Notes: a model not told the origin generated them from the letters alone. Counted from the first letter of the stretch, positions 50,992-59,798 are shown. The stretch is DNA of 64,000 nucleotides from Photobacterium lipolyticum (GCF_003026475.1 NZ_PYMC01000005.1:124001-188000), one strand, 5' to 3'. A program made the numbers and translations.

Positions 50992-51319
50992 ACTTGGCCC
51001 CCTTCACTGTTATCAACTCCATATCAACCAGACGCTCTAAGGTTTCGCAGAGTGCTTCATACATGTAGCGTTCTTTCTCGCCCGGCTGCCAGTCGTAAAG
51101 CACGCGGCCGTCTATCCGGTCATGGCAATCTGAGCAAGCAAAACAGGCTATGTGATCACTTCCTTTGCGGGATAAACCGTGTCGTGAGCTCGGCAAATGC
51201 GCCAGCACCACCGTTTCGGGATTGAAGTTGCAGACACCCATGATCTGCACTGAGCATTGCTGACCTTTTGCTGCCTGGGTGAGTTTCTTACTTCGAAGTG
51301 CCAGTGTCTTAATTGCCAT
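50984..51319 (-). CDS. DUF1364-type phage HNH-like nuclease domain protein
   Basis: About 111 residues. The cysteine/histidine pattern QQCSVQIMGVCNFNPETVVLAHLP, then CFACSDCHDRIDGR, is that of the DUF1364 family, a zinc-bearing HNH-like nuclease found in lambdoid recombination regions. ATG at 51319 overlaps the stop of the upstream DUF1367 gene as TGATG. The frame is intact. Confidence 0.82.
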   Translation of the reverse strand: MAIKTLALRSKKLTQAAKGQQCSVQIMGVCNFNPETVVLAHLPSSRHGLSRKGSDHIACFACSDCHDRIDGRVLYDWQPGEKERYMYEALCETLERLVDMELITVKGAKFV

Positions 51320-51744
51320 CACCAATACCCCATCAACCGATTAACGGCCTGCTCTGCTTCGGCTTGGTTTTCAAAATAACCAAATAGAATGTGGTTCCAG
51401 ATAACGTTGAAGGAGGCCTTATAAAGTTCATCGAACTCAGCCTGATCCATCTTGGCAAAGCGGATGCTTTTAGCTTCTTTTCGAGTCGTACCGTTCGGCA
51501 ACTCAACAATGGTATAAAACCCGGCTTCAGCCACTACCCACTTTCTGTATGCCTCAAATGATTTTTCAACCTCAAGGTTTGCTCGCTGCGCAGAAACGTT
51601 ATCAAGATACCCGGAGGCCAGATCTTACAGAGTTTGAAGTTCCCCGCCATATTGCGCCAGCATCCGGCAAAATCGCTGCAACAGACTGCGCTCACTTGGT
51701 GATACCGTACCGCCCTGCGTTTTAACTAAGGCAAGCTGAGGCAT
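51319..51744 (-). pseudogene. DUF1367 phage protein, internally deleted and interrupted
   Basis: Starts MPQLALVKTQGG, a typical DUF1367 N-terminus, then jumps directly to SPSERSLLQRFCRMLAQYGG. An in-frame TAA follows GELQTL. Reading resumes as DLASGYLDNVSAQRANLEVE and on to FAKMDQAEFDELYK and the end VNRLMGYW. The family is normally about 200 residues; this has about 140, so an internal segment seems lost. Its ATG overlaps the antirepressor stop as TAATG. Confidence 0.75.
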
Positions 51745-52565
51745 TACGCAGCTCGCGCTTTGAGAATACCTAAATCAATAAACCGCTTAGTTAGCCAAAG
51801 CTCCCCTTTACCTGTGATCAGGGTGGTTTGACCGATACGCGCTTCATCATTGGTTTCGTAGGTAGACTGCTTAACGGTGAAATAGCCGCGATCAATGTAT
51901 TCTTGGAAAGGAAGGTTGTGACGTTCGCCACCCGCCATCAAAATGCGGTGTTCTCGGAGAATGGAAAATATCTTCTTAGGGCCAAGGCCAACTGTTTTCG
52001 CAAAGTTACCGATCAATGCGCCTTTATCTGCACCGGCGATACGATCGGCAAAATCAACTTTTGGTGCGGCTTCGATGAGCTTTTATTTGCAGCCGCAAGT
52101 TTAGCTTGATTGCTATCAATAACCCTTTGAGCAACTTGGAGTGCTTTGGCCAATATTAGCTCAGGATCATCGTTTTCCTGGTTCGCAATATACCCGCCAT
52201 TTTGACGAATACTTGGAAGCACCACTTCACAAACCCAATCCTGGAACTCTACCGCAGCCGGTAACTGCGAGCGCATTACTAGACGGTAAACATCGCTTTC
52301 GGGGATGACCTGCCACTCCCTTATAATATCATTGTGATGAGTAACCACTTTCACACAAAGTCTTGTAGTTACTGGAACCCGCCATTTTAGAGTGCTTGAG
52401 TATTGACGTTTTATCGACATATCTACAGTGGGCAGAAACAGCCTCATCGGGTCTAACATAGCCAAGGACATCAGCCACATCCTTTGCCACAAACATTGGC
52501 TTTCTATCTACAACCAGGGTACGGACGTTATTACCGTTGAAGTCGAATACAGCTAAATCATTCAT
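51744..52565 (-). pseudogene. Phage antirepressor (BRO-N plus KilAC), frameshifted
   Basis: BRO-N reads MNDLAVFDFNGNNVRTLVVD, then FVAKDVADVLGYVRPDEAVS. A frameshift near 52350 moves to DVYRLVMRSQLPAAVEFQDW and VCEVVLPSIRQNGGYI. A second shift near 52080 moves into the KilAC domain (GALIGNFAKTVGLGPKKIF). The intact gene would have about 270 residues. The start at 52565 has AAGGTAACGACC directly upstream, the same leader as other genes of this phage. Confidence 0.8.
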
Positions 52566-53079
52566 GGTCGTTACCTTTGTTATGAATTGGTCGTTTTTCT
52601 CATGTGGGATGGTTAGTCCCTGCATTCATTGTCCTCTCAATCACTTACGCCGTCAAAACAGCCCATAACCCTTAACAAAACGACTGATAATTTCAGAAAT
52701 GCAGACATTTCAGTTATGAATGACCGCTTTATTAGGCATAAGTCAAATTTTGTATGATATTTATTGATATCATACCGCCTTCAATATGAATGCTTCGGAT
52801 TTTGGGCCGATACCCAAGGGCGGTAGCTTGCTTTTTGCAGCAGTAAGAATCACTGGTTGGGTGCTAGAGGACCATTGGCCTTTGGTGATGTTGCAGGGAT
52901 ATACGAACTCAATTCGTATATCTCATTCGTATATCTGGTGATACAAGGCAGATATACGAATGAGATCGTTGAATAAAATGTTATAAGCTTTAAGTATTCA
53001 ACAACTTACCGCACTTGATTCTTTGAGTTACAGCTAGGTAGTATTGTTCTTCAAGTTTTGAACTTCATTAGGTATGTAA
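52566..53079. other. Region between the antirepressor relic and the oxidoreductase gene
   Basis: About 510 bases. Contains the GATATACGAA palindrome cluster at 52898-52966. Otherwise no gene. The junction between phage DNA and the cassette region lies somewhere here. Confidence 0.45.
52898..52966. promoter_or_regulatory. Cluster of nested palindromes built on GATATACGAA
   Basis: GATATACGAA / TTCGTATATC face each other across 5 bases (52898-52922). Next to it an 18-bp perfect inverted repeat, ATCTCATTCGTATATCTG (52920-52937) and its complement (52949-52966), has an 11-base loop. Four half-sites thus occur within 69 bases. This looks like a multimeric operator or replication-type site rather than a terminator; no T-run follows. 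Confidence 0.6.
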
Positions 53080-54084
53080 ATGATTGATAAGAAGGTTCGC
53101 TGGGGTATTGCTGGGTTAGGTAAAATCGCGCATCGTTTTGTAAAGGATTTGACACAGCATGTTGAAAATGGAGAGCTATACGCTGTCGCAGCAAGAGACC
53201 AGTTGCGAGCTGATATGTTTGTTAATGAATACCGCTGTCAAAGAAGTTATGGTTCATATCAGGCACTAGCACAAGACCCAAACGTTGATGTTGTCTACAT
53301 TGCAACAATTCATCCTTTTCACAAAAGTATGGTTGAACTATTTTTAAAACACGGAAAACACGTCTTGGTTGAAAAGCCTGCTTTTACCAACATAGAAGAC
53401 TGGGATGAAATGTCCTCGCTTGCCGAAGAAAAGGGATTACTTTTAGTCGAAGCAATGAAATCAGTAGCCTTTCCAGCTTATCAAGCATTGCGACAGTTTA
53501 TTCAAGTTAACAATGTGCAAATCGACTCGGTTGAAGCTGCCTTTGGTAATTGGCATGAGTTTGATACCAAACAGCAAATATTTAATCCTGATTTATGTGG
53601 TGGAGCAACTTTAGATGTTGGTGTGTACGCTTTATGGTTGTACGTTGATTTATGTCAACTCACGAAAAGCACTGTATTAAAACCCTCTGTAAAACATAGC
53701 AAAGACAACGCTACATCTGAAGTAGACGAAAATGTCGAATTAATTTTTGATGGAGAGATCAACGGTAGAGTTTGTGCCTCTATCACTCGTAATCTAAAGC
53801 GCGAAGCTATAATTAAGGGGCCAGAGGTTGAAATCATTATCCATGAAAAGTGGTGGAATCCAAAAAACATCGACATTATCTATCAGGGTAAGAAACAGAA
53901 AATTGCCACACCCGTGAGAGGTGGGGGATTTGAATACGAGATTGAGCATATCTCTTCATTAATTCTTAATGAGAAATATCAATCTGATGTCATGCCTGCC
54001 GAGACTAGCCGAAAAGTCATTTCAATTATGGAAGCTAGTTTAGTGGAAAATGGCTTTCAGCATTTAGTTCGTTCAATCGGGTGA
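53080..54084 (+). CDS. Gfo/Idh/MocA-family oxidoreductase
   Basis: A 334-residue NAD(P)-dependent dehydrogenase. The N-terminal Rossmann motif is GIAGLGKIAHRF and the family motif EKPAF is in HVLVEKPAFTN. GGATLDVGVYAL supplies the catalytic-region aspartate. Substrates in the family include sugars, inositols and trans-dihydrodiols. It is intact, unlike the surrounding phage genes. An attC-like sequence starts 37 bases after its stop, so it is probably an integron cassette gene. Confidence 0.85.
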   Translation: MIDKKVRWGIAGLGKIAHRFVKDLTQHVENGELYAVAARDQLRADMFVNEYRCQRSYGSYQALAQDPNVDVVYIATIHPFHKSMVELFLKHGKHVLVEKPAFTNIEDWDEMSSLAEEKGLLLVEAMKSVAFPAYQALRQFIQVNNVQIDSVEAAFGNWHEFDTKQQIFNPDLCGGATLDVGVYALWLYVDLCQLTKSTVLKPSVKHSKDNATSEVDENVELIFDGEINGRVCASITRNLKREAIIKGPEVEIIIHEKWWNPKNIDIIYQGKKQKIATPVRGGGFEYEIEHISSLILNEKYQSDVMPAETSRKVISIMEASLVENGFQHLVRSIG

Positions 54085-54120
54085 GGTAAGACAAACTCCC
54101 CCGTAAGTTGAGTCGTGTCG

Positions 54121-54130
54121 GCGCTTATAA
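54121..54130 (+). repeat. Left piece of an attC site split by the intron
   Basis: GCGCTTATAA ends at the intron boundary and supplies most of the R'' core (TTATAA). The rest of the site continues at 56052 beyond the intron. Confidence 0.55.
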
Positions 54131-56051
54131 TCGGGTAGCCGAGGGTCTTTAACCCTCAGCCCCCACAACACCCTGCATGCGGATCCGCACAGGGCGTTTC
54201 ACTTAGAATGGTGAAGCCTAATCCATCCATCACGCAGTTCAACCAATCCCTGAGATCTTAGGTAGGCATTCGATAATGCTTGCTGTATTCCCGGAGTTTT
54301 CGAGCTACGCCATGGGCCTTTACTGGTAATGCCACACGCAACGGCTGATTGAATCCGAACGCCGCGATTCAACAGACTTTTTACTTTAGTGCGTGGCTTT
54401 CGCCACTGTCGCCAATAAGCCATTCTGACTCTGCGCCGGATCCAATGATCAAGCTCGACACAGAGTTGATAGCAGTTGGCTATACCAAAGTAATTAATCC
54501 AGCCACGTAGATATTGGCTGATTTTGAAGAGTTGATATTTCATCGAAACTCCCCAATTGCGGTTTGTCAGTCGCCTAACTTGCTGCTTAAACTTCAGCAG
54601 TGTTTTGGGATGCCATTGAATACGGTTTGCCCGGAATGTGAATCCCAAGAATTTGCTTTCAATGCTTCTGACAACGTGGCTTTTGGTTGTGTTCACCGTT
54701 AGTTTCAGGCGGCTTTGTAGATAGTGACTGATACTTAGGAGCACGCGTTGGCCTGCACGCTGACTTTTCACCAGAATGGTGAAATCATCGGCATATCTGG
54801 CAAATTTATGTCCTCGTTTCTCAAGTTCTTTGTCGAGCGGGTCGAGCATGATGTTCGCCAAAAGTGGTGACAATGGGCCTCCTTGAGGGACGCCTTCTCG
54901 ACTCTCCATATAAAGCTGATTATCGATAACCCCAGCTCGCAAGTATCGACTAATTAATTTAAGTAGACGTTTATCTTTCACTTTATAGCTAAGGTAAGTC
55001 ATCAATAGGTCGTGGTTCACTCGGTCGAAGAATTTCGACAGATCAACATCGACTGCGTAATGACGTCCTTGCTTAATAATACGTTGAACCTGCCTGACGG
55101 CTTGTTGCCCATTTCGACCCGGGCGAAAACCGAAACTATTGTTCGAGAAATCGGGGTCAAAGATGGGCGTCAGTACCTGAGCTATGGCTTGTTGGATCAC
55201 CCGGTCAATAACGGTTGGGATACCCAGTTGGCGTTTACCGCCATCAGGTTTATCTATCTCAACACGCCTGACGGGTAAGGGCTGATACTGTTCTGCTCGC
55301 AGATCGGTTTCAACTTTGTCCCATTGGCCGGATTTAACCCAGTCGGGGAACTCGTTGATAGTCATGTTATCGACTCCAGCGGCCCCTTTGTTGGCTCGAA
55401 CACGTTTCCATGCGGCTTGTAAATTATCTCGCTGCAAGATTTGTTCGAATAGATTTTGGTTAAAGGCTGGCTTCATGTCAGCATGCTGAATCACGTCACT
55501 ACCGGTCGGTATTCGTGTGTTCAAATGTGGCAAGACTCCTCCTTTTTCTAACTGTTCAGGCCTTCACCGTGTCCCAACCATTACGATGGGCATTTGGCTA
55601 CTATGCCGTCTGCTGACTTCTGCTTAATCACTTAACGAGTTACCTCGTAAAGCGCTATCGTTGTTCATCGGTTTCGCTCGCGTAAGTTGATGACGCTTAC
55701 ACGCCAGGTCTATTGAACCAGCGACCACGCTGGGTAGGTTAACGATCGCATGTTAAGCAGATCTCCCCAGATAAGGACATGGACTTTCACTGCGCAACTG
55801 CATCATTTACGGTGGTCATTAAATCACTTGGCTTCGTTGTCTTGTGCCAACTCGCCTTTGACCTACGCCTCATATGATGTTCTTGTTCATCAGCTCGCAG
55901 TTTTGCTAGCGGCTTCCTTCAGACCGTTCCTCGCGGAAAAGCCCTTGCCATTCGCTAGTAGTTAACATCTAATAATCAATAGGTTATTAGGCGGTGATTT
56001 TCCTACAGAGGACTTTCACCTCATTAGTTCATGCCCATGCTGGGCGTACAC
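54131..56051 (-). mobile_element. Group IIC intron inserted in an attC site
   Basis: On the minus strand it starts GTGTACGCCCAGCATGGGCA and then TGAACTAATGAGGTGAAAG, the classic bacterial group IIC 5' end and domain I start. The 3' end has domain V/VI sequence (CCCTGTGCGGATCC, GCATGCAGGGTG) and finishes GGCTACCCGA(T). One reverse transcriptase gene lies within. It interrupts the R'' end of an integron attC, on the strand expected for the IIC-attC class. The right-hand base of the 3' end is uncertain by one. Confidence 0.85.
54199..55533 (-). CDS. ltrA: Group II intron reverse transcriptase/maturase
   Basis: A 444-residue intron-encoded protein. Reverse transcriptase blocks are complete: PVRRVEIDKPDGGKRQLGIP, SFGFRPGRNGQQAV, DVDLSKFFDRVNH, GVPQGGPLSPLLANIMLD, and the catalytic FARYADDFTI near residue 247. 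The maturase X domain follows. There is no HNH endonuclease, as usual for group IIC proteins. The frame is intact, so the intron may be active. Its start lies about 500 bases downstream of the intron's 5' end. Confidence 0.93.
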   Translation of the reverse strand: MPHLNTRIPTGSDVIQHADMKPAFNQNLFEQILQRDNLQAAWKRVRANKGAAGVDNMTINEFPDWVKSGQWDKVETDLRAEQYQPLPVRRVEIDKPDGGKRQLGIPTVIDRVIQQAIAQVLTPIFDPDFSNNSFGFRPGRNGQQAVRQVQRIIKQGRHYAVDVDLSKFFDRVNHDLLMTYLSYKVKDKRLLKLISRYLRAGVIDNQLYMESREGVPQGGPLSPLLANIMLDPLDKELEKRGHKFARYADDFTILVKSQRAGQRVLLSISHYLQSRLKLTVNTTKSHVVRSIESKFLGFTFRANRIQWHPKTLLKFKQQVRRLTNRNWGVSMKYQLFKISQYLRGWINYFGIANCYQLCVELDHWIRRRVRMAYWRQWRKPRTKVKSLLNRGVRIQSAVACGITSKGPWRSSKTPGIQQALSNAYLRSQGLVELRDGWIRLHHSK

Positions 56052-56171
56052 AAGAAATTTAAGAGTGATTCACAACGCTTGGCGAACTCAGCTCAAGTCT
56101 AGTTTTGTGTTTACGGTGTAAGGGTTTAGGTTAGGTGTAAGCGTTGTTCACACCTTAATTGGACGTTAAAA
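56052..56171 (+). repeat. attC site, right part (VCR-like), split by the intron
   Basis: TTTAAGAGTGATTCACAACG, then CTTGGCGAAC on the left, and GTAAGCGTTGTTCACACC with GGACGTTAAAA on the right form the complementary arms. The arrangement is close to V. cholerae VCR sites rather than to the other attC sites here. The R' core is GTTAAAA (56165-56171). Confidence 0.7.
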
Positions 56172-56186
56172 GCTAAGGAGAAAATT

Positions 56187-56569
56187 GTGACAGCAAGGGA
56201 TGTCGTGCTTTCCTTTTGGAAGACAATGGAAACAAATGATTTTGAAAAGGCAAGTTTGTGGTTATCTGAGGATGTTGAAAATTATTCACCTCAATCTTCA
56301 GAGTTAATCACAGGACGTAAAAATTTCTCAGCGGTTAATACTCATTACCCCGCTGATGGTAAATGGAAATTACTATCAATTCAATTGTTAGTGATGGAAA
56401 TCAGGTTGTAACTGATGTGAGTATTACTGACGGTTCATTGAAAGCTAAAGCAATTACTTTTCATACCATTGAAAATGGTTTGATTTCGAAACAAACGGAA
56501 TATTGGCCCGATGATTATCCTGCTCCAGATTGGCGAAAACCATGGGTTACAATTCAAATGCGCAGTTAA
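56187..56569 (+). pseudogene. SnoaL/NTF2-like cassette gene, frameshifted
   Basis: Starts at GTG with AAGGAG six bases upstream. The first frame reads VTARDVVLSFWKTMETNDFE and on to GRKNFSAVN. Near 56366 the reading must shift by one base to continue as KITINSIVSDGNQVVTDVS and DDYPAPDWRKPWV. The whole is about 127 residues, an NTF2-like fold common in cassette proteins. A one-base error in the sequence is also possible. Confidence 0.7.
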
Positions 56570-56667
56570 CAACAATCAAGGTGACCCTTTACACTCGGCG
56601 GTTTTGGTTTCAAGTTGGTGCGCTTGGTGAGTTAATCGTGGGGCACACATTATTGCAGGCGTTATAC
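56564..56667 (+). repeat. attC site 1
   Basis: Begins GTTAACAACAATCAAGGTGA and ends GCAGGCGTTATAC. Central TTACACTCGGCGGTTTTGG is shared with the following sites. Complementary arms (TTGGTGCGC / GTGGGGCACAC-like) fold as in integron attC. Confidence 0.75.
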
Positions 56668-56708
56668 CTTTTCTAGCTTTCTTCATCAAATTTTGGATTT
56701 ATATTAAT

Positions 56709-57179
56709 ATGAACGATCAAGAAAAAAGTGAATATGAATATGTTGGTTTTTGGGCACGGGTTGGTGCTACATTGATAGATACAATTATCTTTATGGTAAT
56801 AGTTGGCCCTTTTATGTATATGTTTTATGGAGATACATATCTGTACTCTGATGATTTTATACTAGGTTTTGCTGATGTAATGCTTAATCATATACTTCCT
56901 ATTGTAGCAGTAATGCTTTTCTGGATTTATAAATCAGCAACACCAGGAAAAATGGCAATTAAAGCCATTATTGTTGACGCAAACACTGGAAAGCGTCCAA
57001 CAACAAAGCAGTACCTTATTCGATATTTCGGATATATAGTTTCAACAGTTCCACTTGGCTTAGGGTTGATGTGGGTCGGTTGGGATAGTAAGAAACAAGG
57101 CTGGCACGATAAACTTTCAAAAACAGTTGTTATTCGCCCACAAAACCGCGGTGTTGAAAGCGTTAAATTTGATGTATAG
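56709..57179 (+). CDS. RDD-family membrane protein (cassette)
   Basis: A 156-residue protein with three hydrophobic segments (about 20-40, 60-80, 110-130). The RDD pattern is visible: GFWARVGATLIDTIIF at the N-terminus, ATPGKMAIKAIIVDANTGKR in the middle, and a C-terminal WDSKKQGWHDKLSKTVV. RDD proteins are small inner-membrane proteins of mostly unknown function, some linked to ion tolerance. It is an intact cassette gene between attC 1 and attC 2. Confidence 0.85.
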   Translation: MNDQEKSEYEYVGFWARVGATLIDTIIFMVIVGPFMYMFYGDTYLYSDDFILGFADVMLNHILPIVAVMLFWIYKSATPGKMAIKAIIVDANTGKRPTTKQYLIRYFGYIVSTVPLGLGLMWVGWDSKKQGWHDKLSKTVVIRPQNRGVESVKFDV

Positions 57180-57180
57180 G

Positions 57181-57281
57181 CATACAAAACAATCAAGGTG
57201 ATTACACTCGGCATTTTTGGTTTGGAGTTTTGGTATGCTTGACTGGTTCAGTGTTGGCACACCTTATTGCGGGCGTTAAAC
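57181..57281 (+). repeat. attC site 2
   Basis: Starts ACAAAAC (R'') then AATCAAGGTGATTACACTCG; ends GCGGGCGTTAAAC with R' GTTAAAC at 57275-57281. About 100 bp. Confidence 0.8.
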
Positions 57282-57303
57282 GAATTATAAGTCTAGAGGT
57301 TAA

Positions 57304-57603
57304 ATGAAAAATACAGATGCGGAACCATCATATGAAACATTGGAAATAGGTACACCGTCAGATTATACATCTGACGTTTACCGTGTTTATTTCGAAGTTC
57401 GTGAACATGAAGGAATGGTTAAAAAAATCATTTCTGACTTTCTTGGTGCTGAAAGGGCGGAAAAAATAGGAACTCTAACTCATGGGTACGAAGTGGAATT
57501 ACCCATTCAGTGTATACCCGAAATAGTCAGGTTGTTAACAAATGAAAATATAGCGATATATCAAGTGATACGCTATGCCAAAACAAATAGCACCTGGGTA
57601 TAA
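57304..57603 (+). CDS. Hypothetical cassette protein
   Basis: A 99-residue soluble acidic protein with alternating strands and helices (DVYRVYFEVREHEG, then IVRLLTNENIAIYQVIRY at the end), suggesting a small ferredoxin-like fold. No family recognised. It lies between attC 2 and attC 3. The ATG at 57304 follows AGAGGTTAA. Confidence 0.7.
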   Translation: MKNTDAEPSYETLEIGTPSDYTSDVYRVYFEVREHEGMVKKIISDFLGAERAEKIGTLTHGYEVELPIQCIPEIVRLLTNENIAIYQVIRYAKTNSTWV

Positions 57604-57605
57604 TC

Positions 57606-57710
57606 GTTTAACAATGCCATCAAGGTTATGCATTACACTCGGCATTTTTGGTATAGCGTTTGGCGCGTTTGGTTAGTTTGCCGTGGCGCAACTTATGTTC
57701 GGTGTTATGT
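57606..57710 (+). repeat. attC site 3
   Basis: R'' GTTTAAC (57606-57612), then CCATCAAGGTTATGCATTAC; R' GTTATGT (57704-57710). Same family as sites 1, 2 and 4. Confidence 0.8.
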
Positions 57711-57749
57711 GCTATCAAAAATTAATTTAAATCTACGGAAAATATAATA

Positions 57750-58103
57750 ATGAAAAAATTGACTCTTTTCTTGTCATTGGTTATTTCAACAAGCGTCTAT
57801 GCAAATACCATCATCAGCACTGATCAAATGGTTTCTATTGAAATCGACGGTGACGGTGACTTGGTGATTAAAAGTGATGAACTGAAAAAGCCAGATACAA
57901 CAACAAATGAGTACTTTGCTAACTTGGGAATGCGAACTTTCCCAATGGTGTGTGATGATTTAAAGCATGAGGGATTGGGTGCTAAGTTAGATGAAGAAAT
58001 TGACAATGAATACTTAGTTCCTATGTCGGACCATTGTATTACTGATAACACTAAGTCTGTATTAATAAAAATTAATGGCATCGAAAGAACCTTTAAGCTG
58101 TAG
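57750..58103 (+). CDS. Hypothetical exported cassette protein
   Basis: A 117-residue protein with a clear signal peptide (KKLTLFLSLVISTSVYA, cleavage before NTIIS). The mature 100 residues contain two cysteines (FPMVCDDLKHE and MSDHCITDN) that could pair in the periplasm. No family recognised. It lies between attC 3 and attC 4. Confidence 0.75.
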   Translation: MKKLTLFLSLVISTSVYANTIISTDQMVSIEIDGDGDLVIKSDELKKPDTTTNEYFANLGMRTFPMVCDDLKHEGLGAKLDEEIDNEYLVPMSDHCITDNTKSVLIKINGIERTFKL

Positions 58104-58124
58104 TATACGAAAAGTTAAATACGC

Positions 58125-58226
58125 ACATAAAACAATCAAGGTAATGCTTTACACTCGGCATTTTTGATATGGCGTTTGGTGCGCTTTGCTGGTTCAGCAT
58201 GGCGCACCTTATTGTGGGCGTTTTGT
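58125..58226 (+). repeat. attC site 4
   Basis: R'' ATAAAAC (58127-58133) followed by AATCAAGGTAATGCTTTACA; R' GTTTTGT (58220-58226) after GCACCTTATTGTGGGC. Confidence 0.8.
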
Positions 58227-58229
58227 TAC

Positions 58230-58709
58230 TTACCCTTCACTACGACTCAGGCGACGAATAATGTCCTCATGTTGTGGATATTTTGCCATTAATGTTTCTT
58301 GGTTAAACAGCTCAAAATCATCAAAGGTAAACCCAGGTGACACCATGCACCCCACTAAAGAGAATCCAGGTAGATTCATTGCTGAACCAAAAATACATCC
58401 TTTAGGCACCAGAAATTGCGGTCGTTCACCAGCAGCAAGATTGAGACCCAGTTGCGCCGTAGTCAATTCACCTTGTTCAGAGATCATATAGATAGTTAGC
58501 GATTCACCCGCATGGAAGTACCACATTTCGTCGGCGGTTAAACGGTGGAAATGTGAAACTTCACCAGTTCGAAGCAGAAAATAGATGCTGCTCCATAGTG
58601 AACGAGTCTGGTCGAAATTGCTCTTTGAGCTAAAAGAGGAACGATAGTATCCACCTTCAATATGCTGTTCCAGTTCTAAGAGTTGAATGAATTCATCGGC
58701 TGTTTGCAT
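58230..58709 (-). CDS. Cupin (DUF985 / cupin_5) protein in a reversed cassette
   Basis: A 159-residue protein with the cupin_5 pattern: EGGYYRSSF at the N-terminus, SSIYFLLRTGEVSHFHRL, ADEMWYFHAGESL and VSPGFTFDDFEL at the end. Such proteins bind sugars or other small molecules; the function is unknown. It is transcribed against the array, so it must carry its own promoter. attC 4 lies immediately after its stop codon and the truncated attC 5 lies upstream. Confidence 0.85.
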   Translation of the reverse strand: MQTADEFIQLLELEQHIEGGYYRSSFSSKSNFDQTRSLWSSIYFLLRTGEVSHFHRLTADEMWYFHAGESLTIYMISEQGELTTAQLGLNLAAGERPQFLVPKGCIFGSAMNLPGFSLVGCMVSPGFTFDDFELFNQETLMAKYPQHEDIIRRLSRSEG

Positions 58710-59068
58710 AAGTAAAACCTATCCTCATAATTATGTGATCATTCGACAAGAGTTAAAGTGCTTGCTAGTGAGACCGTGAATTGTAGCCATATCTGGATAT
58801 GTCACAGTTCACTAACAAAACAGAAAAGCCCATAAACTCGCTCTTCGGAAGCTTGTCAGCAGCTCGATTGCTGCGTTGAATCTATTCGATATAGAAGAAC
58901 TATGACATCATAAATTTTCATTGGACTCAACCTGCCGACGTTCATCGATCAAGTTAGGGTCTCACTCGTGGAAATGCCATATAAAGCCATCAAGGTGACG
59001 CTTTACACTCGGCAATTTTGGTTTGAATTGATTAACCCAATCAAATCCCTTTATCCTGTAAAAAAAAT
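58710..59068. other. Promoter region of the cupin cassette and array border
   Basis: About 360 bases: upstream region of the reversed cupin gene, the truncated attC 5 (58975-59030), and the border with phage DNA. No further gene. Confidence 0.5.
58975..59030 (+). repeat. attC site 5, truncated
   Basis: GCCATATAAAGCCATCAAGG, then TGACGCTTTACACTCGGCAA matches the left half of the other sites. The right half is missing after about 59030, marking the end of the cassette cluster. Confidence 0.7.
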
Positions 59069-59398
59069 ATGAATACACTGCTCACTTACATCAAGGCAAT
59101 CCATAAAAAACAAACTTCTGTATCAATCATTAACAAACATACTAAGACAAGTAGTTACATCGATGATGAGATAGAAGTCAACGAAAAGGAAACAACTTAT
59201 TATTTCGACAATGGGGTTGTGATTCGGTATAAAACTGAGCGCGATAATGTACCTTCAGAGCTATTGTGCGAAGAGTGTTGGATAAGTTATGAAGTGGTTG
59301 ATCTCGGTCAACAGATGATCACACCATTGCGGAAAATATTTCATAACACCTGTCAAGAAACCTTCTGGCTGAAGATGCAGGTACATGCTTTACAGTGA
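59069..59398 (+). CDS. Hypothetical protein next to the cassette border
   Basis: A 109-residue soluble protein without signal peptide or membrane segment. It contains CEECWISYEVVDLGQQMITP and a cysteine near the end. The family is not recognised. The upstream A-run is a poor ribosome-binding site, so expression is uncertain. It may have been cut off from its attC. Confidence 0.5.
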   Translation: MNTLLTYIKAIHKKQTSVSIINKHTKTSSYIDDEIEVNEKETTYYFDNGVVIRYKTERDNVPSELLCEECWISYEVVDLGQQMITPLRKIFHNTCQETFWLKMQVHALQ

Positions 59399-59444
59399 AA
59401 CTCTGCGACGGCCCTTCCGCCGTCGCTATCACCTATCCCCTCCC

Positions 59445-59798
59445 CTACGCAGCGTAATCAAACGCCCGCCCTTTCACTACGCACTCACCGTATAACCGCT
59501 TAAGCCAAATCTCAGCCTCACGTTCAGTCGGCGCCAGTTGATGCCGACTCCACACGCATGGATACACAGCCATAAAATCCAGCACGTTCTGCACATGCTT
59601 TTCGGGAATGCCAAACTCTGTCCAGCGCTTAACCGTACATCCTCTAACATCGCAGTATTCACCGAGTAAACGTATTGCTGTTTCACTCATCCCCTTACAG
59701 CGACGTTCATACATCACGATGTGGCGAAGTACCGCTTTAGCGGCATCAGCAGCCAGCTCCAGGCGCATTTTTGCGTATTCGTTATCTGTAAATTCCAT
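59445..59798 (-). CDS. Small phage protein, possibly DNA-binding
   Basis: A 117-residue protein starting MEFTDNEYAKMRLELAADAA. A central stretch MSETAIRLLGEYCDVRGCTV followed by KRWTEFGIPEKHVQNVLDF could be helix-turn-helix-like. The start at 59798 has AAGGTAACGACC directly upstream, the leader seen on other genes of this element. It follows the replication-protein gene by 10 bases. No function assigned. Confidence 0.65.
   Translation of the reverse strand: MEFTDNEYAKMRLELAADAAKAVLRHIVMYERRCKGMSETAIRLLGEYCDVRGCTVKRWTEFGIPEKHVQNVLDFMAVYPCVWSRHQLAPTEREAEIWLKRLYGECVVKGRAFDYAA

Noticed and set aside
56100..59030. Search for an integron integrase
   Set aside because: No tyrosine recombinase with the IntI signature was found; the only integrase relic is the phage one at 62062.
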